Assembly (NCBI GenBank): GCA_003485825.1
Contig: DNHN01000308.1
Span: 1-10,561, forward strand
Length of the DNA stretch: 10,561 nucleotides
Origin: Bacteroidota bacterium
GTDB taxonomy: Bacteria > Bacteroidota > Bacteroidia > NS11-12g > UBA9320
Direction of reading: 5' to 3'
Made by a program: the position numbers and the translations under genes. Shown here in pieces: positions 1-7,318 of this stretch. The notes under the pieces were generated by a model, which worked only from the letters and a program-made list of their open reading frames with translations, had not been told where the DNA came from and searched no databases. Each line of letters opens with the position of its first letter. The stretch's first letter is position 1.

Positions 1-1698
1 GAAAACACCACCGGTAGAACACTTTGTATTCCTACTGTATTTGTATCCTACAATGGAGAAGCTCTAGATTATAAAGCACCGCTGCTCAAGTCCATTAACT
101 TAATAGACAAAGCCGCTACAGATATCTGTAAGTACTTTCTAAAAAAAGTAACTTCATGCTCTGCATCACTTGGTATCGAGCAGGAGTATTTCCTTGTAGA
201 TGAAGCCATGTTTAATGCGCGACCAGATTTAGTAATGTGTGGCAGAACGCTTGTAGGTCATGCCCCAGCCAAAGGGCAACAAATGGATGACCATTACTTT
301 GGTGCTATTCCTGACCGTGTGTTTAATTACATGTTTGAGCTAGAGATAGAAGCTGCTAAAGTGGGTATTCCATTAAAGACTAGACACAACGAGGTAGCAC
401 CTGGACAATATGAATGTGCGCCAATGTTTGAAGATGTGAATCTTGCTGTGGACCACAATCAGTTACTTATGGACCTAATGGATCAAGTAGCATCTAAGCA
501 TAATTTCAAAGTTCTTCTTCACGAAAAACCATTCGCAGGAATAAACGGTAGCGGAAAGCATAACAATTGGTCACTGATTACCAATACTGGCGTAAATCTT
601 CTTTCTCCAGGAAACGACCCTAACTCAAATCTACTGTTTCTTACTATATTCATCAACACGATAAAAGCGTTGCATGATAATGCAGATATTATTCGAGCGA
701 GTATTGCAAGTGCATCTAATGATCATAGACTTGGGGCCAATGAAGCTCCTCCAGCGATTATATCAGCATTTATAGGTTCTAAACTTACAGACGTACTGAA
801 CGCATTTTTAGAGGATGGTAAAGCAAGTGACAAGGATGACAAAAAATCAATCAATATTGATAAAATACCAGAAATATTAAGGGACAATACAGATAGAAAC
901 AGAACGTCTCCATTCGCCTTTACAGGGAATAAGTTTGAGCTTAGAGCAGTAGGTTCATCTACGAACTCAGCCCAACCTATGACCGCACTAAATAGTGCAG
1001 TAGCGAATCAACTTATTCTTTTCAAAACTGCAGTAGATAAAGCAATAGCTAAAGGTGAAGACCAAAAGTCAGCCATTGTAAAAGAACTAAAAGCGGTATT
1101 AAAAAGTGCTCAAAACATCCTTTTCGAAGGAAACAACTATAGTGAAGAATGGGCTAAGGAAGCAGAAAAAAGAGGTCTTAGCAATGTGAAAAACACAGCA
1201 GAGGCACTTCGCGCTTACATAGCTCCACAAGCAGTAGAAACATTCGTAAAAAATGGCATCTTCACCAATGAAGAACTTCATGCCCGATTTGAAATAATGT
1301 TAGAGGAATACATTAAAAAAATCCAAATAGAAGGAAGGGTTCTGGGAGATTTGGTGTACACCTTTATCATACCACCATCTATTAAATATTTATCTTCATT
1401 AGCTCGAAATGTAAAAGCATTAAAAGATGCTGATCTCCCGGTGGGCGAAGCACAATCTGACCTCATCAAGCAAATATCTGTTCACATAGATGCAGCTAAA
1501 AGTAAAACAGATAAAATGGTAGACGCACGTAAGAAAGCGAATAAAGAAACCGACACTGAAAAAATGGCTATTGCATACCATCACGAGGTTAAAGAGACTT
1601 TTGATGACATCCGATACCATGTAGATAAGCTAGAGCAACTCGTGGATGATAAAATTTGGGAACTCCCAAAATACCGTGAGCTACTATTCACTAAATAG
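1..1698 (+). CDS. glnN: Glutamine synthetase type III, 5'-truncated by the window edge
   Basis: Cytoplasmic enzyme of the GSIII class that condenses glutamate, ammonia and ATP to glutamine, the main ammonium-assimilation step. The frame is open from base 1, so the ATG at 208 is internal. 565 residues are visible against roughly 725-730 for the family, so about 160 N-terminal residues lie outside. Visible signatures, numbered from the window edge: GIEQEYF at 58-64 with metal-binding glutamates, HNEVAPGQYE near 129-138, NGSGKHNNWS near 182-191, NDHRLGANEAPPA near 240-252, and NRTSPFAFTGNKFE at 300-313, the catalytic arginine/glutamate segment. The lysine- and glutamate-rich helical tail after about residue 330 is typical of GSIII and absent from GSI and GSII. 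A strong terminator follows, so the gene ends its transcription unit. Family assignment is secure; upstream regulation cannot be seen. Confidence 0.97.
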   Translation, partial: ENTTGRTLCIPTVFVSYNGEALDYKAPLLKSINLIDKAATDICKYFLKKVTSCSASLGIEQEYFLVDEAMFNARPDLVMCGRTLVGHAPAKGQQMDDHYFGAIPDRVFNYMFELEIEAAKVGIPLKTRHNEVAPGQYECAPMFEDVNLAVDHNQLLMDLMDQVASKHNFKVLLHEKPFAGINGSGKHNNWSLITNTGVNLLSPGNDPNSNLLFLTIFINTIKALHDNADIIRASIASASNDHRLGANEAPPAIISAFIGSKLTDVLNAFLEDGKASDKDDKKSINIDKIPEILRDNTDRNRTSPFAFTGNKFELRAVGSSTNSAQPMTALNSAVANQLILFKTAVDKAIAKGEDQKSAIVKELKAVLKSAQNILFEGNNYSEEWAKEAEKRGLSNVKNTAEALRAYIAPQAVETFVKNGIFTNEELHARFEIMLEEYIKKIQIEGRVLGDLVYTFIIPPSIKYLSSLARNVKALKDADLPVGEAQSDLIKQISVHIDAAKSKTDKMVDARKKANKETDTEKMAIAYHHEVKETFDDIRYHVDKLEQLVDDKIWELPKYRELLFTK

Positions 1699-1723
1699 CA
1701 CCTAAAAAACACCAAGTTTTAAC

Positions 1724-1764
1724 AGCTCCTGAGTTATTATGAGACATAATTCAGGAGCTTTTTT
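1724..1764 (+). terminator. Rho-independent terminator of the glutamine synthetase gene
   Basis: AGCTCCTGA (1724-1732) pairs perfectly with TCAGGAGCT (1751-1759). The stem continues inward through a G-T wobble (1733/1750) and TTAT/ATAA (1734-1737/1746-1749), giving 14 bp around an 8-base loop. A run of six T (1759-1764) follows. It lies 26 bases after the stop codon. Confidence 0.93.
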
Positions 1765-1782
1765 ATGTCATTCAATTATTAA

Positions 1783-1814
1783 TTTGCTTTTGGCAACAGA
1801 ATTTTGGATTTTTG
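1783..1814 (+). promoter_or_regulatory. Candidate Bacteroidota-type promoter of the OmpA-family lipoprotein gene
   Basis: TTTG at 1783-1786 and GATTTTTG at 1807-1814 are separated by 20 bases. The second matches the TAnnTTTG -7 consensus of Bacteroidota primary sigma factor at all but the first base. Transcription would start near 1820, giving a leader of about ten bases before the ATG at 1831. The region is AT-rich, so a chance match is possible. The terminator just upstream supports the need for a promoter here. Confidence 0.45.
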
Positions 1815-1830
1815 ACGTTCTAATTAAACC

Positions 1831-4425
1831 ATGAATTTGAAAATCAACACATCAGTAAAATCATTACTATTCCTTAGTATACTAGGGTTTGTAGCAGGAT
1901 GCAAACCATTATCTATGGAAAAAGCTAATGAAGCTATGCTGAAAAAACAGTACGCTATTTCAGCGGACATGTATGATCAAATTGCAAGTAACAGCGATTT
2001 TAGTAAGCAGGATAGACAGACAGCGGCGTTTAGAGGTGCAGAAAGTTACAGGTTCAACCACCAACCTAAAAAAGCGCTAAAACTTTATAATAAAGCCATC
2101 AAATATGGTGCGCAAGACCCTGAAACTATTTATAGATTGGCTCAAATGCACAAGCAAATGGGTGAGTACGAAGAAGCCATTAAGAACTTTAAGCTTTACC
2201 AGAAAGAAATGCCCGGAGATGAGCGTATAGAAGCTATGATTCAAGGGTGTGAGGCTGCGCTGAAATGGAAAGAAGAGAAATCAAGATATACTGTAGAAGA
2301 ATTCAAGCCTGCTAACGATAAAAAGGCTGATGACTTTTCTCCTATGTGGTCTGACCGTAAGAATAAAACAATAATGTTTACCTCTGACCGAGAAGAAGGT
2401 GTAAACAAAGCTCCTTACGACCGAACTCAGCGAGGGTTTTCAGATGTATGGCAGGTAAAGCTAGAAGGCAGTAGAGGGAAAATAAAGTGGGGCGATCCTG
2501 AACTGGTTGAAGGACTCAATACAAAGTGGAATGACGGTACAGTCACTTTCAATAGCAGAAAGTCCATAATGTACGTAACACAGTGTAACAGCGAAAGTGG
2601 TAAAGTGCCCAAGTGTAAGATATATGAAGCTAGAAAGTCTGGTAAAGGGTGGCAAATGAATCCTGAGCCATTAAGCTTCTGTGCCGGTGAAGAAAATACA
2701 AAATGGAACTACGGTCATCCTACTTTAGGTGAAAAGGACAAGGTTATGTATTTTGCATCAGACAGACCTGGAGGATATGGAGACACAGGGGCCTTAGAAA
2801 AGACCAAAGATATCTGGATGGTAACATTTGTACGTCGAGGAAGAACTTGGAGTGAGCCTATTAATCTAGGACCAAGTATAAATACCGAGGACAATGAAAT
2901 GTTTCCTTATATGCACGAGAGCGGATCATTATACTTCGCATCTGACGGGCATCCAGGACTAGGAGGCTTAGATATCTTCGAAAGTGCCAAGGATGGTGAA
3001 GGACCTACGGATTGGGCTATACCGTCTAATATGAAAAGTCCTGTAAACTCAGAAGGAGATGACTTTGGTATTATTTTGGAAACCACAAAAGAACATGGGT
3101 TCTTTACCTCTAACAGAAACAAAAGCCAGGATGACATCTTCGAGTTCAATATGGAACCGATAGAATGTAAGCTAAAAGGACAAGTTACTGACTGCGATAG
3201 TGGTACTGCAATCAAAAATGCATACGTAGAAATAAGTAACAGCGTAGATTCTACTAAAATTCGTCTTCGTACTGATGATAAAGGATACTACGAAACAGAC
3301 TTAGGAATCAATAGAGATTATACGATAGAAGTTTCTAAGAGAGGAGCCTACTACTACGATGCTAAGCCACAGTATGTTAGCACTATGGGTGTAGAAAACT
3401 CCTTAGATTGCCAGCATATCAAAGACTTTTGTATGAAAAATACGTGTAATGATGTATTCGTATTGCCGATTTACTTCGACCTTGCTAAATGGGATATCCG
3501 TAAGGATGCTATACCCATATTGGATGACTTGATAAAAACATTGAAAAAATATCCTAGAATGGCTGTTGAGTTGGGTTCTCATACAGACTGTAGAGCAAGT
3601 TACGAATACAACAGAGACTTATCTCAAAAAAGAGCTAACTCAACCGTACAGTATCTCGTTGAAAAAGGAGAAATCAATCCTTTCCGATTAGAAGCTAGAG
3701 GATATGGTGAAAGCCAATTGGTAACGGACTGTCCATGTGAAGGACCAGTTACATCCAGCTGTACAGAGGAAGAACATCAGAAAAACAGACGTACTACTGT
3801 AAAAGTAGTTAACTGTAACTTTGATGTACTATCTATAGGTGTAGACTATGCACAGCGAAATGATGAAGCGCTGAACGGTAAAGGATCTGTATACAGTCCT
3901 TACCTTCTTGAGCAACAAAGAGCGTTTCTGACAGAAACCAAAGGAGACATAGATAGCTTCTTACGAGCGAAAGCAATAGACGACAGCCTAGCTCTAGTGC
4001 AAAAAGCCGAGGAAGAATTACTAGCTAAGTATGACTTCATACCACTTACTCCTGGCAGAGGAGAAGGAGAATATTCTCTGTATGGATATGTAGGTAGAAA
4101 GAAAATCAAGTTCCAATATAACGGAGAAGAGAGAAGAACGCTAATACCACAAAGCCTAGTAGAGCAATTGATCAGATCAGGTTCTCTTAAGCCTGAAGAT
4201 TTTAGAGACTCTGGAGAGAAAACAAAACTAAGCGACGGAACCAAGATCTTCGGCACCTCTTTCACCTTAGATGAGCTTAAAATAAATGACGTGGTCTATA
4301 AAAAAGTGAAGTGTAAAATGGTTCAGACTAGAGATGTAGTTCTAGGGTTTAACATTTTCGATAAACTATATGTTGATTTTGAGATAAAGGACAATAAAAT
4401 CTGGTTATTAAAAGACGTAGAATAA
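1831..4425 (+). CDS. PorE-like OmpA-family lipoprotein (TPR, beta-propeller, CRD, OmpA) with C-terminal pseudoprotease domain
   Basis: Probable outer-membrane lipoprotein anchoring to peptidoglycan. Residues 1-23 form a lipoprotein signal with lipobox VAGC and lipidated Cys24. No acidic surface-export signal follows the cysteine, so it should face the periplasm. TPR-like helices span about 30-130. A PD40/WD40-like beta-propeller covers about 165-440, with repeated blade signatures such as FTSDRE near 183, FASDRPGG near 308, FASDGHPG near 369 and FTSNRN near 425. A carboxypeptidase-regulatory-like domain follows at about 446-530, then an OmpA C-terminal domain at 541-664. There D586 (HTD) and R601 (SQKRA) match the residues that bind diaminopimelate in OmpA, and it ends at NRRTTVKVV. 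This order equals that of PorE of the type IX secretion system, although many paralogues share it and no PorP/SprF gene is adjacent. After a linker (665-733), residues 734-862 resemble a degenerate retropepsin. purM follows after 37 bp without a terminator. Confidence 0.92.
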   Translation: MNLKINTSVKSLLFLSILGFVAGCKPLSMEKANEAMLKKQYAISADMYDQIASNSDFSKQDRQTAAFRGAESYRFNHQPKKALKLYNKAIKYGAQDPETIYRLAQMHKQMGEYEEAIKNFKLYQKEMPGDERIEAMIQGCEAALKWKEEKSRYTVEEFKPANDKKADDFSPMWSDRKNKTIMFTSDREEGVNKAPYDRTQRGFSDVWQVKLEGSRGKIKWGDPELVEGLNTKWNDGTVTFNSRKSIMYVTQCNSESGKVPKCKIYEARKSGKGWQMNPEPLSFCAGEENTKWNYGHPTLGEKDKVMYFASDRPGGYGDTGALEKTKDIWMVTFVRRGRTWSEPINLGPSINTEDNEMFPYMHESGSLYFASDGHPGLGGLDIFESAKDGEGPTDWAIPSNMKSPVNSEGDDFGIILETTKEHGFFTSNRNKSQDDIFEFNMEPIECKLKGQVTDCDSGTAIKNAYVEISNSVDSTKIRLRTDDKGYYETDLGINRDYTIEVSKRGAYYYDAKPQYVSTMGVENSLDCQHIKDFCMKNTCNDVFVLPIYFDLAKWDIRKDAIPILDDLIKTLKKYPRMAVELGSHTDCRASYEYNRDLSQKRANSTVQYLVEKGEINPFRLEARGYGESQLVTDCPCEGPVTSSCTEEEHQKNRRTTVKVVNCNFDVLSIGVDYAQRNDEALNGKGSVYSPYLLEQQRAFLTETKGDIDSFLRAKAIDDSLALVQKAEEELLAKYDFIPLTPGRGEGEYSLYGYVGRKKIKFQYNGEERRTLIPQSLVEQLIRSGSLKPEDFRDSGEKTKLSDGTKIFGTSFTLDELKINDVVYKKVKCKMVQTRDVVLGFNIFDKLYVDFEIKDNKIWLLKDVE
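4030..4419 (+). other. Degenerate retropepsin-like (clan AA aspartic protease) domain inside the lipoprotein gene
   Basis: This stretch encodes residues 734-863. It reads like bacterial single-domain aspartic proteases. It starts with IPLTPGRGEGEYSLYGYV, then has a strand (KKIKFQY) ahead of the catalytic loop and LIPQSLVEQLIRSGSLKPED after it. The flap segment KLSDGTKIFG, the strand pair LKINDVVYKKVKCKMV, and the hydrophobic-hydrophobic-Gly element VVLGFNIF before the final strands follow in family order. Compared without gaps with the usual FxxDTGASxxxIP pattern, this protein has FQYNGEERRTLIP. N764, G765 and E766 therefore occupy the Asp-Thr-Gly positions. Established: retropepsins need that Asp and work as dimers. 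Inferred: this copy is catalytically dead and may serve binding or dimerisation. Confidence 0.72.
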
Positions 4426-4462
4426 TTCTTCTTTTCTTAGAAACATAAAAGACAATAAAGCA

Positions 4463-5617
4463 TTGAGCAGGTACGAAAAAAGAGGAGTGTCTTCACAGAA
4501 AGAAGACGTTCATAAAGCTATTACTAATGTAGATAAAGGGATATTTCCTAATGCATTTTGTAAGATAGTAGAGGACTACATTGGAGGAGATAGTGAGTAC
4601 TGCAACATAGTACATGCGGATGGTGCTGGCACAAAGTCGTCATTGGCGTACCTATACTGGAAAGAAACAGGGGATATTAGCGTATGGAGAGGTATTGCTC
4701 AAGATGCTCTAGTAATGAATCTAGATGACATCATATGCACTGGTGCTATAGGTCCTTTTCTCTTATCCAATACTATTGGTAGAAATAAGCACCTCATTCC
4801 CGGCAGTGTAATCAAAGAGATTATAGATGGATTTGAAGAGTGTATAGAAACGATGCAGTCATTTGGCACTCAGATAAAATTTACTGGTGGCGAAACAGCA
4901 GATGTTGGAGATTTAGTCAAGACTATCATCGTAGATAGCACGGTAGCCTGCAGGCCTAAGAGAGACGAAATAGTAGAAGTAGATATACAGCCTACTGATG
5001 TCATAGTAGGTTTCGCATCATACGGTCAAGCTACCTATGAAAGCAGCTACAATGCAGGGATGGGTTCTAATGGTCTTACTAGCGGCAGACACGATTTACT
5101 TCACCATGTATATCATAGCAAGTATCCAGAATCTTTTGACACCAATACCGACGAAGAATACATCTATAGCGGTCAGTTCTCACTTACAGACCCTCTAGAA
5201 GGTACGCCAGTAGATATAGGTAAAGCACTCCTTTCACCTACTCGTACGTATGCACCTATACTGAACCAAATAGTTTCTGATCCTGAACTTAAGAAAGGTA
5301 TAAACGGTATCATTCATTGTACTGGAGGAGCACAGACTAAGGTGATGAAATTCCTAGATAAGCCACTTCACATTATTAAAGATAACTTGCTTCCTATACC
5401 TCCACTTTTTGAAACTATTCAAAAAACTACTGGTACCGAAATGAAGGAAATGTTTGAAGTATTTAATATGGGGCACCGCTTAGAGATATACTGTGATAAA
5501 GACAAAGCTCAACAGCTTATAGATATAGCAGCTAGTTTTGATGTAGAAGCTCAGATAATTGGTAGATGTGAACCATCAGCAGATAAAAAGCTAACAATAG
5601 CCGGTATTGAGTACTAG
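4463..5617 (+). CDS. purM: Phosphoribosylformylglycinamidine cyclo-ligase (AIR synthetase), Bacteroidota type
   Basis: Fifth step of de novo purine synthesis: ATP-dependent ring closure of FGAM to aminoimidazole ribotide in the cytoplasm. The 384 residues follow the PurM two-domain fold. HADGAGTKS at 51-59 is the ATP/Mg loop (DGVGTK in E. coli), MNLDDIICTGA at 85-95 corresponds to the MCVND segment, and TGGETAD at 141-147 to GGETAE. A Gly/Ser-rich GMGSNGLTSGRHD loop opens the second domain. The sequence is divergent from proteobacterial PurM, with an N-terminus (SRYEKRGVSSQKEDVH) that I recognise as the Bacteroidota form. The start is TTG: the frame has no ATG between the in-frame stop at 4418-4420 and the conserved N-terminus. 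It lies 37 bp after the lipoprotein gene with no terminator between, so the two are probably co-transcribed. A clear terminator follows. Confidence 0.93.
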   Translation: MSRYEKRGVSSQKEDVHKAITNVDKGIFPNAFCKIVEDYIGGDSEYCNIVHADGAGTKSSLAYLYWKETGDISVWRGIAQDALVMNLDDIICTGAIGPFLLSNTIGRNKHLIPGSVIKEIIDGFEECIETMQSFGTQIKFTGGETADVGDLVKTIIVDSTVACRPKRDEIVEVDIQPTDVIVGFASYGQATYESSYNAGMGSNGLTSGRHDLLHHVYHSKYPESFDTNTDEEYIYSGQFSLTDPLEGTPVDIGKALLSPTRTYAPILNQIVSDPELKKGINGIIHCTGGAQTKVMKFLDKPLHIIKDNLLPIPPLFETIQKTTGTEMKEMFEVFNMGHRLEIYCDKDKAQQLIDIAASFDVEAQIIGRCEPSADKKLTIAGIEY

Positions 5618-5676
5618 CCCACACTGCTATTCGTAAGTGCCAAATAAATTTGGGACACCAAAAATGAATTCTAACA

Positions 5677-5706
5677 CCCACTCATCATTTACTGAGTGGG
5701 TTTTTT
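5677..5706 (+). terminator. Rho-independent terminator after purM
   Basis: CCCACTCA (5677-5684) pairs perfectly with TGAGTGGG (5693-5700) around an 8-base loop, followed directly by six T (5701-5706). It stands 59 bases past the purM stop and closes the lipoprotein-purM unit. Confidence 0.94.
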
Positions 5707-5786
5707 CATGAATCAAGCACCTACCTCCTACTAGTCCATAAATACTTGTGACCATTTTTGACGTTAGTGATCTTGTGAAGCGGTTA

Positions 5787-5816
5787 TTCGTAGGCTTCTA
5801 TTTTGACTTTCGTAGG
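5787..5816 (+). repeat. Short direct repeat upstream of rlmN, possible operator
   Basis: TTCGTAGG occurs at 5787-5794 and again at 5809-5816, 22 bases start to start, or about two helical turns. A related TTCGTAAG lies at 5630-5637 just after purM. The pair sits directly upstream of the rlmN -7 element, where a regulator or the -33 contact would lie. Two 8-base copies are weak evidence. Apart from this repeat, the terminator and the promoter element, I see nothing in the 228-bp gap. Confidence 0.3.
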
Positions 5817-5832
5817 TATAACTATTACGTAC

Positions 5833-5840
5833 TACCTTTG
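5833..5840 (+). promoter_or_regulatory. Candidate -7 promoter element of rlmN
   Basis: TACCTTTG is an exact match to the Bacteroidota TAnnTTTG -7 consensus and ends only five bases before the GTG start. Transcription would begin at about the start codon. A TTTTG at 5801-5805 is the nearest -33-like element, but its spacing of about 27 bases is longer than usual. Confidence 0.6.
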
Positions 5841-5845
5841 TACCA

Positions 5846-6877
5846 GTGAAAAACATACGCTCACTTACTAAAGAAGAACTTCTTACTCTTTGCGCAGATA
5901 TGGGTGAGAAGAAATTTAGGGCTACACAGCTCTGGGAATGGTTATGGCTCAAAAGTGCCCGTTCTTTTGACCAAATGACAAATCTATCCAAAGAATTTAG
6001 AGCTAAGCTTGCAGAAGAATTCTCATTTCCTGTGATGACCATAGCCAACTCACAGCGTAGTAATGACGGTACGATAAAATACGCTTTCCGCTTGGATGAT
6101 GGTTTTTTAGTAGAAGGAGTGCTTATACCAACCAGTGAGCGAGTTACCGCTTGTATCTCCTCCCAGGTAGGATGTAGCTTAAGCTGTACATTTTGTGCGA
6201 CTGGTTTTCTGAAGAGAGAACGTAACCTAAGAGCAGATGAAATGTATGATCAGGTAGCGATACTAAAAGAAGAAGCTGCAAAAGAATACGGAATAAACCT
6301 GAGTAACATCGTACTTATGGGGATGGGTGAACCCCTATTAAACTATGCCAATGTAATGGCGGGTATCGAACGAATAACCTCTCCGGATGGACTAGGGATG
6401 AGTCCACAACGAATTACCCTAAGTACTGCCGGTATAGCTAAAATGATTAAGAAACTGGGTGACGATGCCGCTCGTTTTAACCTAGCCTTATCTCTACACT
6501 CTGCCAATAATGAGCAACGAAGCAAGATAATGCCCATCACTGACAGTAACTCACTAGAAGACCTCATCGAAGCTCTAAACTACTTCTATGATAAAACGGG
6601 TACTAGAGTAACCCTAGAATACTGTGTGATCAATGACATCAATGATGACCCCTTTGAAGCTGAGGAACTTGTGGCCTTTTGTCGAAGAATAAAGTGTAAA
6701 GTGAACCTTATAGAGTATAACCCTATTGATCTCGCGGAATTCATCTCTAGCTCAGCTGAAAAAATCCAACGGTTCGCAGACTACTTGGAAAAAAACAAAG
6801 TAATCGTAAATGTGAGACGCAGTAGAGGTAAAGATATTGATGCTGCCTGCGGGCAGTTAGCGAACAAACTAACCTAA
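5846..6877 (+). CDS. rlmN: Dual-specificity 23S rRNA/tRNA (adenine-C2) methyltransferase RlmN
   Basis: Radical-SAM enzyme that methylates C2 of A2503 in 23S rRNA and, in E. coli, A37 of some tRNAs, affecting peptidyl-transferase accuracy. The 343 residues match the family length. The [4Fe-4S] cluster motif is C110-x3-C114-x2-C117 (CSLSCTFC). The two catalytic cysteines are also present: C103 in ACISSQVG, equivalent to E. coli C118, and C335 in DIDAACGQL, equivalent to the methyl-carrying C355. GEP at 161-163 is the SAM-contacting motif. An N-terminal helical RNA-binding part precedes it (FRATQLWEWLW near 28-38). The start is GTG at 5846, chosen because the N-terminus then matches the family and a -7 element lies immediately upstream. 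No key residue is missing. The 3' end overlaps the convergent DCC-family gene by 9 bp. Confidence 0.97.
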   Translation: MKNIRSLTKEELLTLCADMGEKKFRATQLWEWLWLKSARSFDQMTNLSKEFRAKLAEEFSFPVMTIANSQRSNDGTIKYAFRLDDGFLVEGVLIPTSERVTACISSQVGCSLSCTFCATGFLKRERNLRADEMYDQVAILKEEAAKEYGINLSNIVLMGMGEPLLNYANVMAGIERITSPDGLGMSPQRITLSTAGIAKMIKKLGDDAARFNLALSLHSANNEQRSKIMPITDSNSLEDLIEALNYFYDKTGTRVTLEYCVINDINDDPFEAEELVAFCRRIKCKVNLIEYNPIDLAEFISSSAEKIQRFADYLEKNKVIVNVRRSRGKDIDAACGQLANKLT

Positions 6878-7282
6878 AAACTTAGCTTGCTCAGCAGACG
6901 TAGGAACTCTGCATGTATCTCTCTTTCCAAACCACTTATACCTATTATCCGCTATTGTTTTATAAGCGGCATCCCGGAGTACTCTAGGAAATATTCTAAA
7001 AACAACGGCTAACATCCAAGGAAAACTAAGAAAACCTGCCACCATGAGCACTGCAGTAGAACGTACATACAGTTTTCCCCCGCGATAAAACAATATGCTG
7101 TCCGGGACTTCCTCTAAGCCAGACTCGCGGACTATCCTCTTTCCTACCTCCGACTGTAAAGAAGCAAACTTGAGTGTATTGCTGCGCTCATGACGCACGA
7201 TAAAATCAACTGAGCTATTGCATAGATTACATACCCCATCAAAAAGAACTACATTATCCATTGTAAATTTTGATTCACTCAT
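6869..7282 (-). CDS. Thiol-disulfide oxidoreductase-like DCC family protein (DUF393/YuxK)
   Basis: 137-residue protein of the DCC family. The diagnostic DGVCNLCN motif lies at 15-22, with the C18-x-x-C21 pair that suggests a thioredoxin-like redox or metal-binding site. Conserved features follow: a strand-turn with FASLQSEVGKR, the ILFYRGGKLYVRSTAV segment, a hydrophobic FLSFPWMLAVVFRIFP stretch, and a C-terminal YKWFGKRDTCR motif with a third cysteine. There is no signal peptide, so it is probably cytoplasmic or membrane-associated. The biochemical function of the family is not well established and no substrate can be named. Met8 is an alternative start. The gene is divergent from hscA and convergent with rlmN, and its last codons and stop lie inside the rlmN 3' end. 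Confidence 0.93.
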   Translation of the reverse strand: MSESKFTMDNVVLFDGVCNLCNSSVDFIVRHERSNTLKFASLQSEVGKRIVRESGLEEVPDSILFYRGGKLYVRSTAVLMVAGFLSFPWMLAVVFRIFPRVLRDAAYKTIADNRYKWFGKRDTCRVPTSAEQAKFLG

Positions 7283-7318
7283 TTATACCCTGTTGGCCCA
7301 TTTCTCTTGATAAACAAA

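Noticed and set aside
208..1698. ATG at 208 as the start of the glutamine synthetase gene
   Set aside because: The frame is open to base 1 and encodes conserved family sequence upstream, including GIEQEYF, so 208 is an internal methionine of a gene cut by the window edge.
4207..4215. D793-S-G795 in the lipoprotein as a functional aspartic protease catalytic triad
   Set aside because: It falls about 30 residues after the catalytic-loop position, in the segment before the flap (family pattern GTGxxxLADG), and lacks the hydrophobic strand that precedes a true DSG.
3900..4265. 121-codon open frame on the minus strand opposite the lipoprotein C-terminus
   Set aside because: The plus-strand frame here encodes a coherent protease-like fold, and the antisense translation shows no motif or signal peptide.
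4426..4462. Possible terminator between the lipoprotein gene and purM (TTTCTTAGAAA)
   Set aside because: Five-base arms with practically no loop, AT-only pairing apart from one pair and no following T-run do not make a terminator.
5707..5845. Possible small RNA or small gene in the purM-rlmN gap
   Set aside because: I found no stable hairpin beyond the purM terminator and no plausible short reading frame with a start signal. Only short repeats and the rlmN promoter element are visible.
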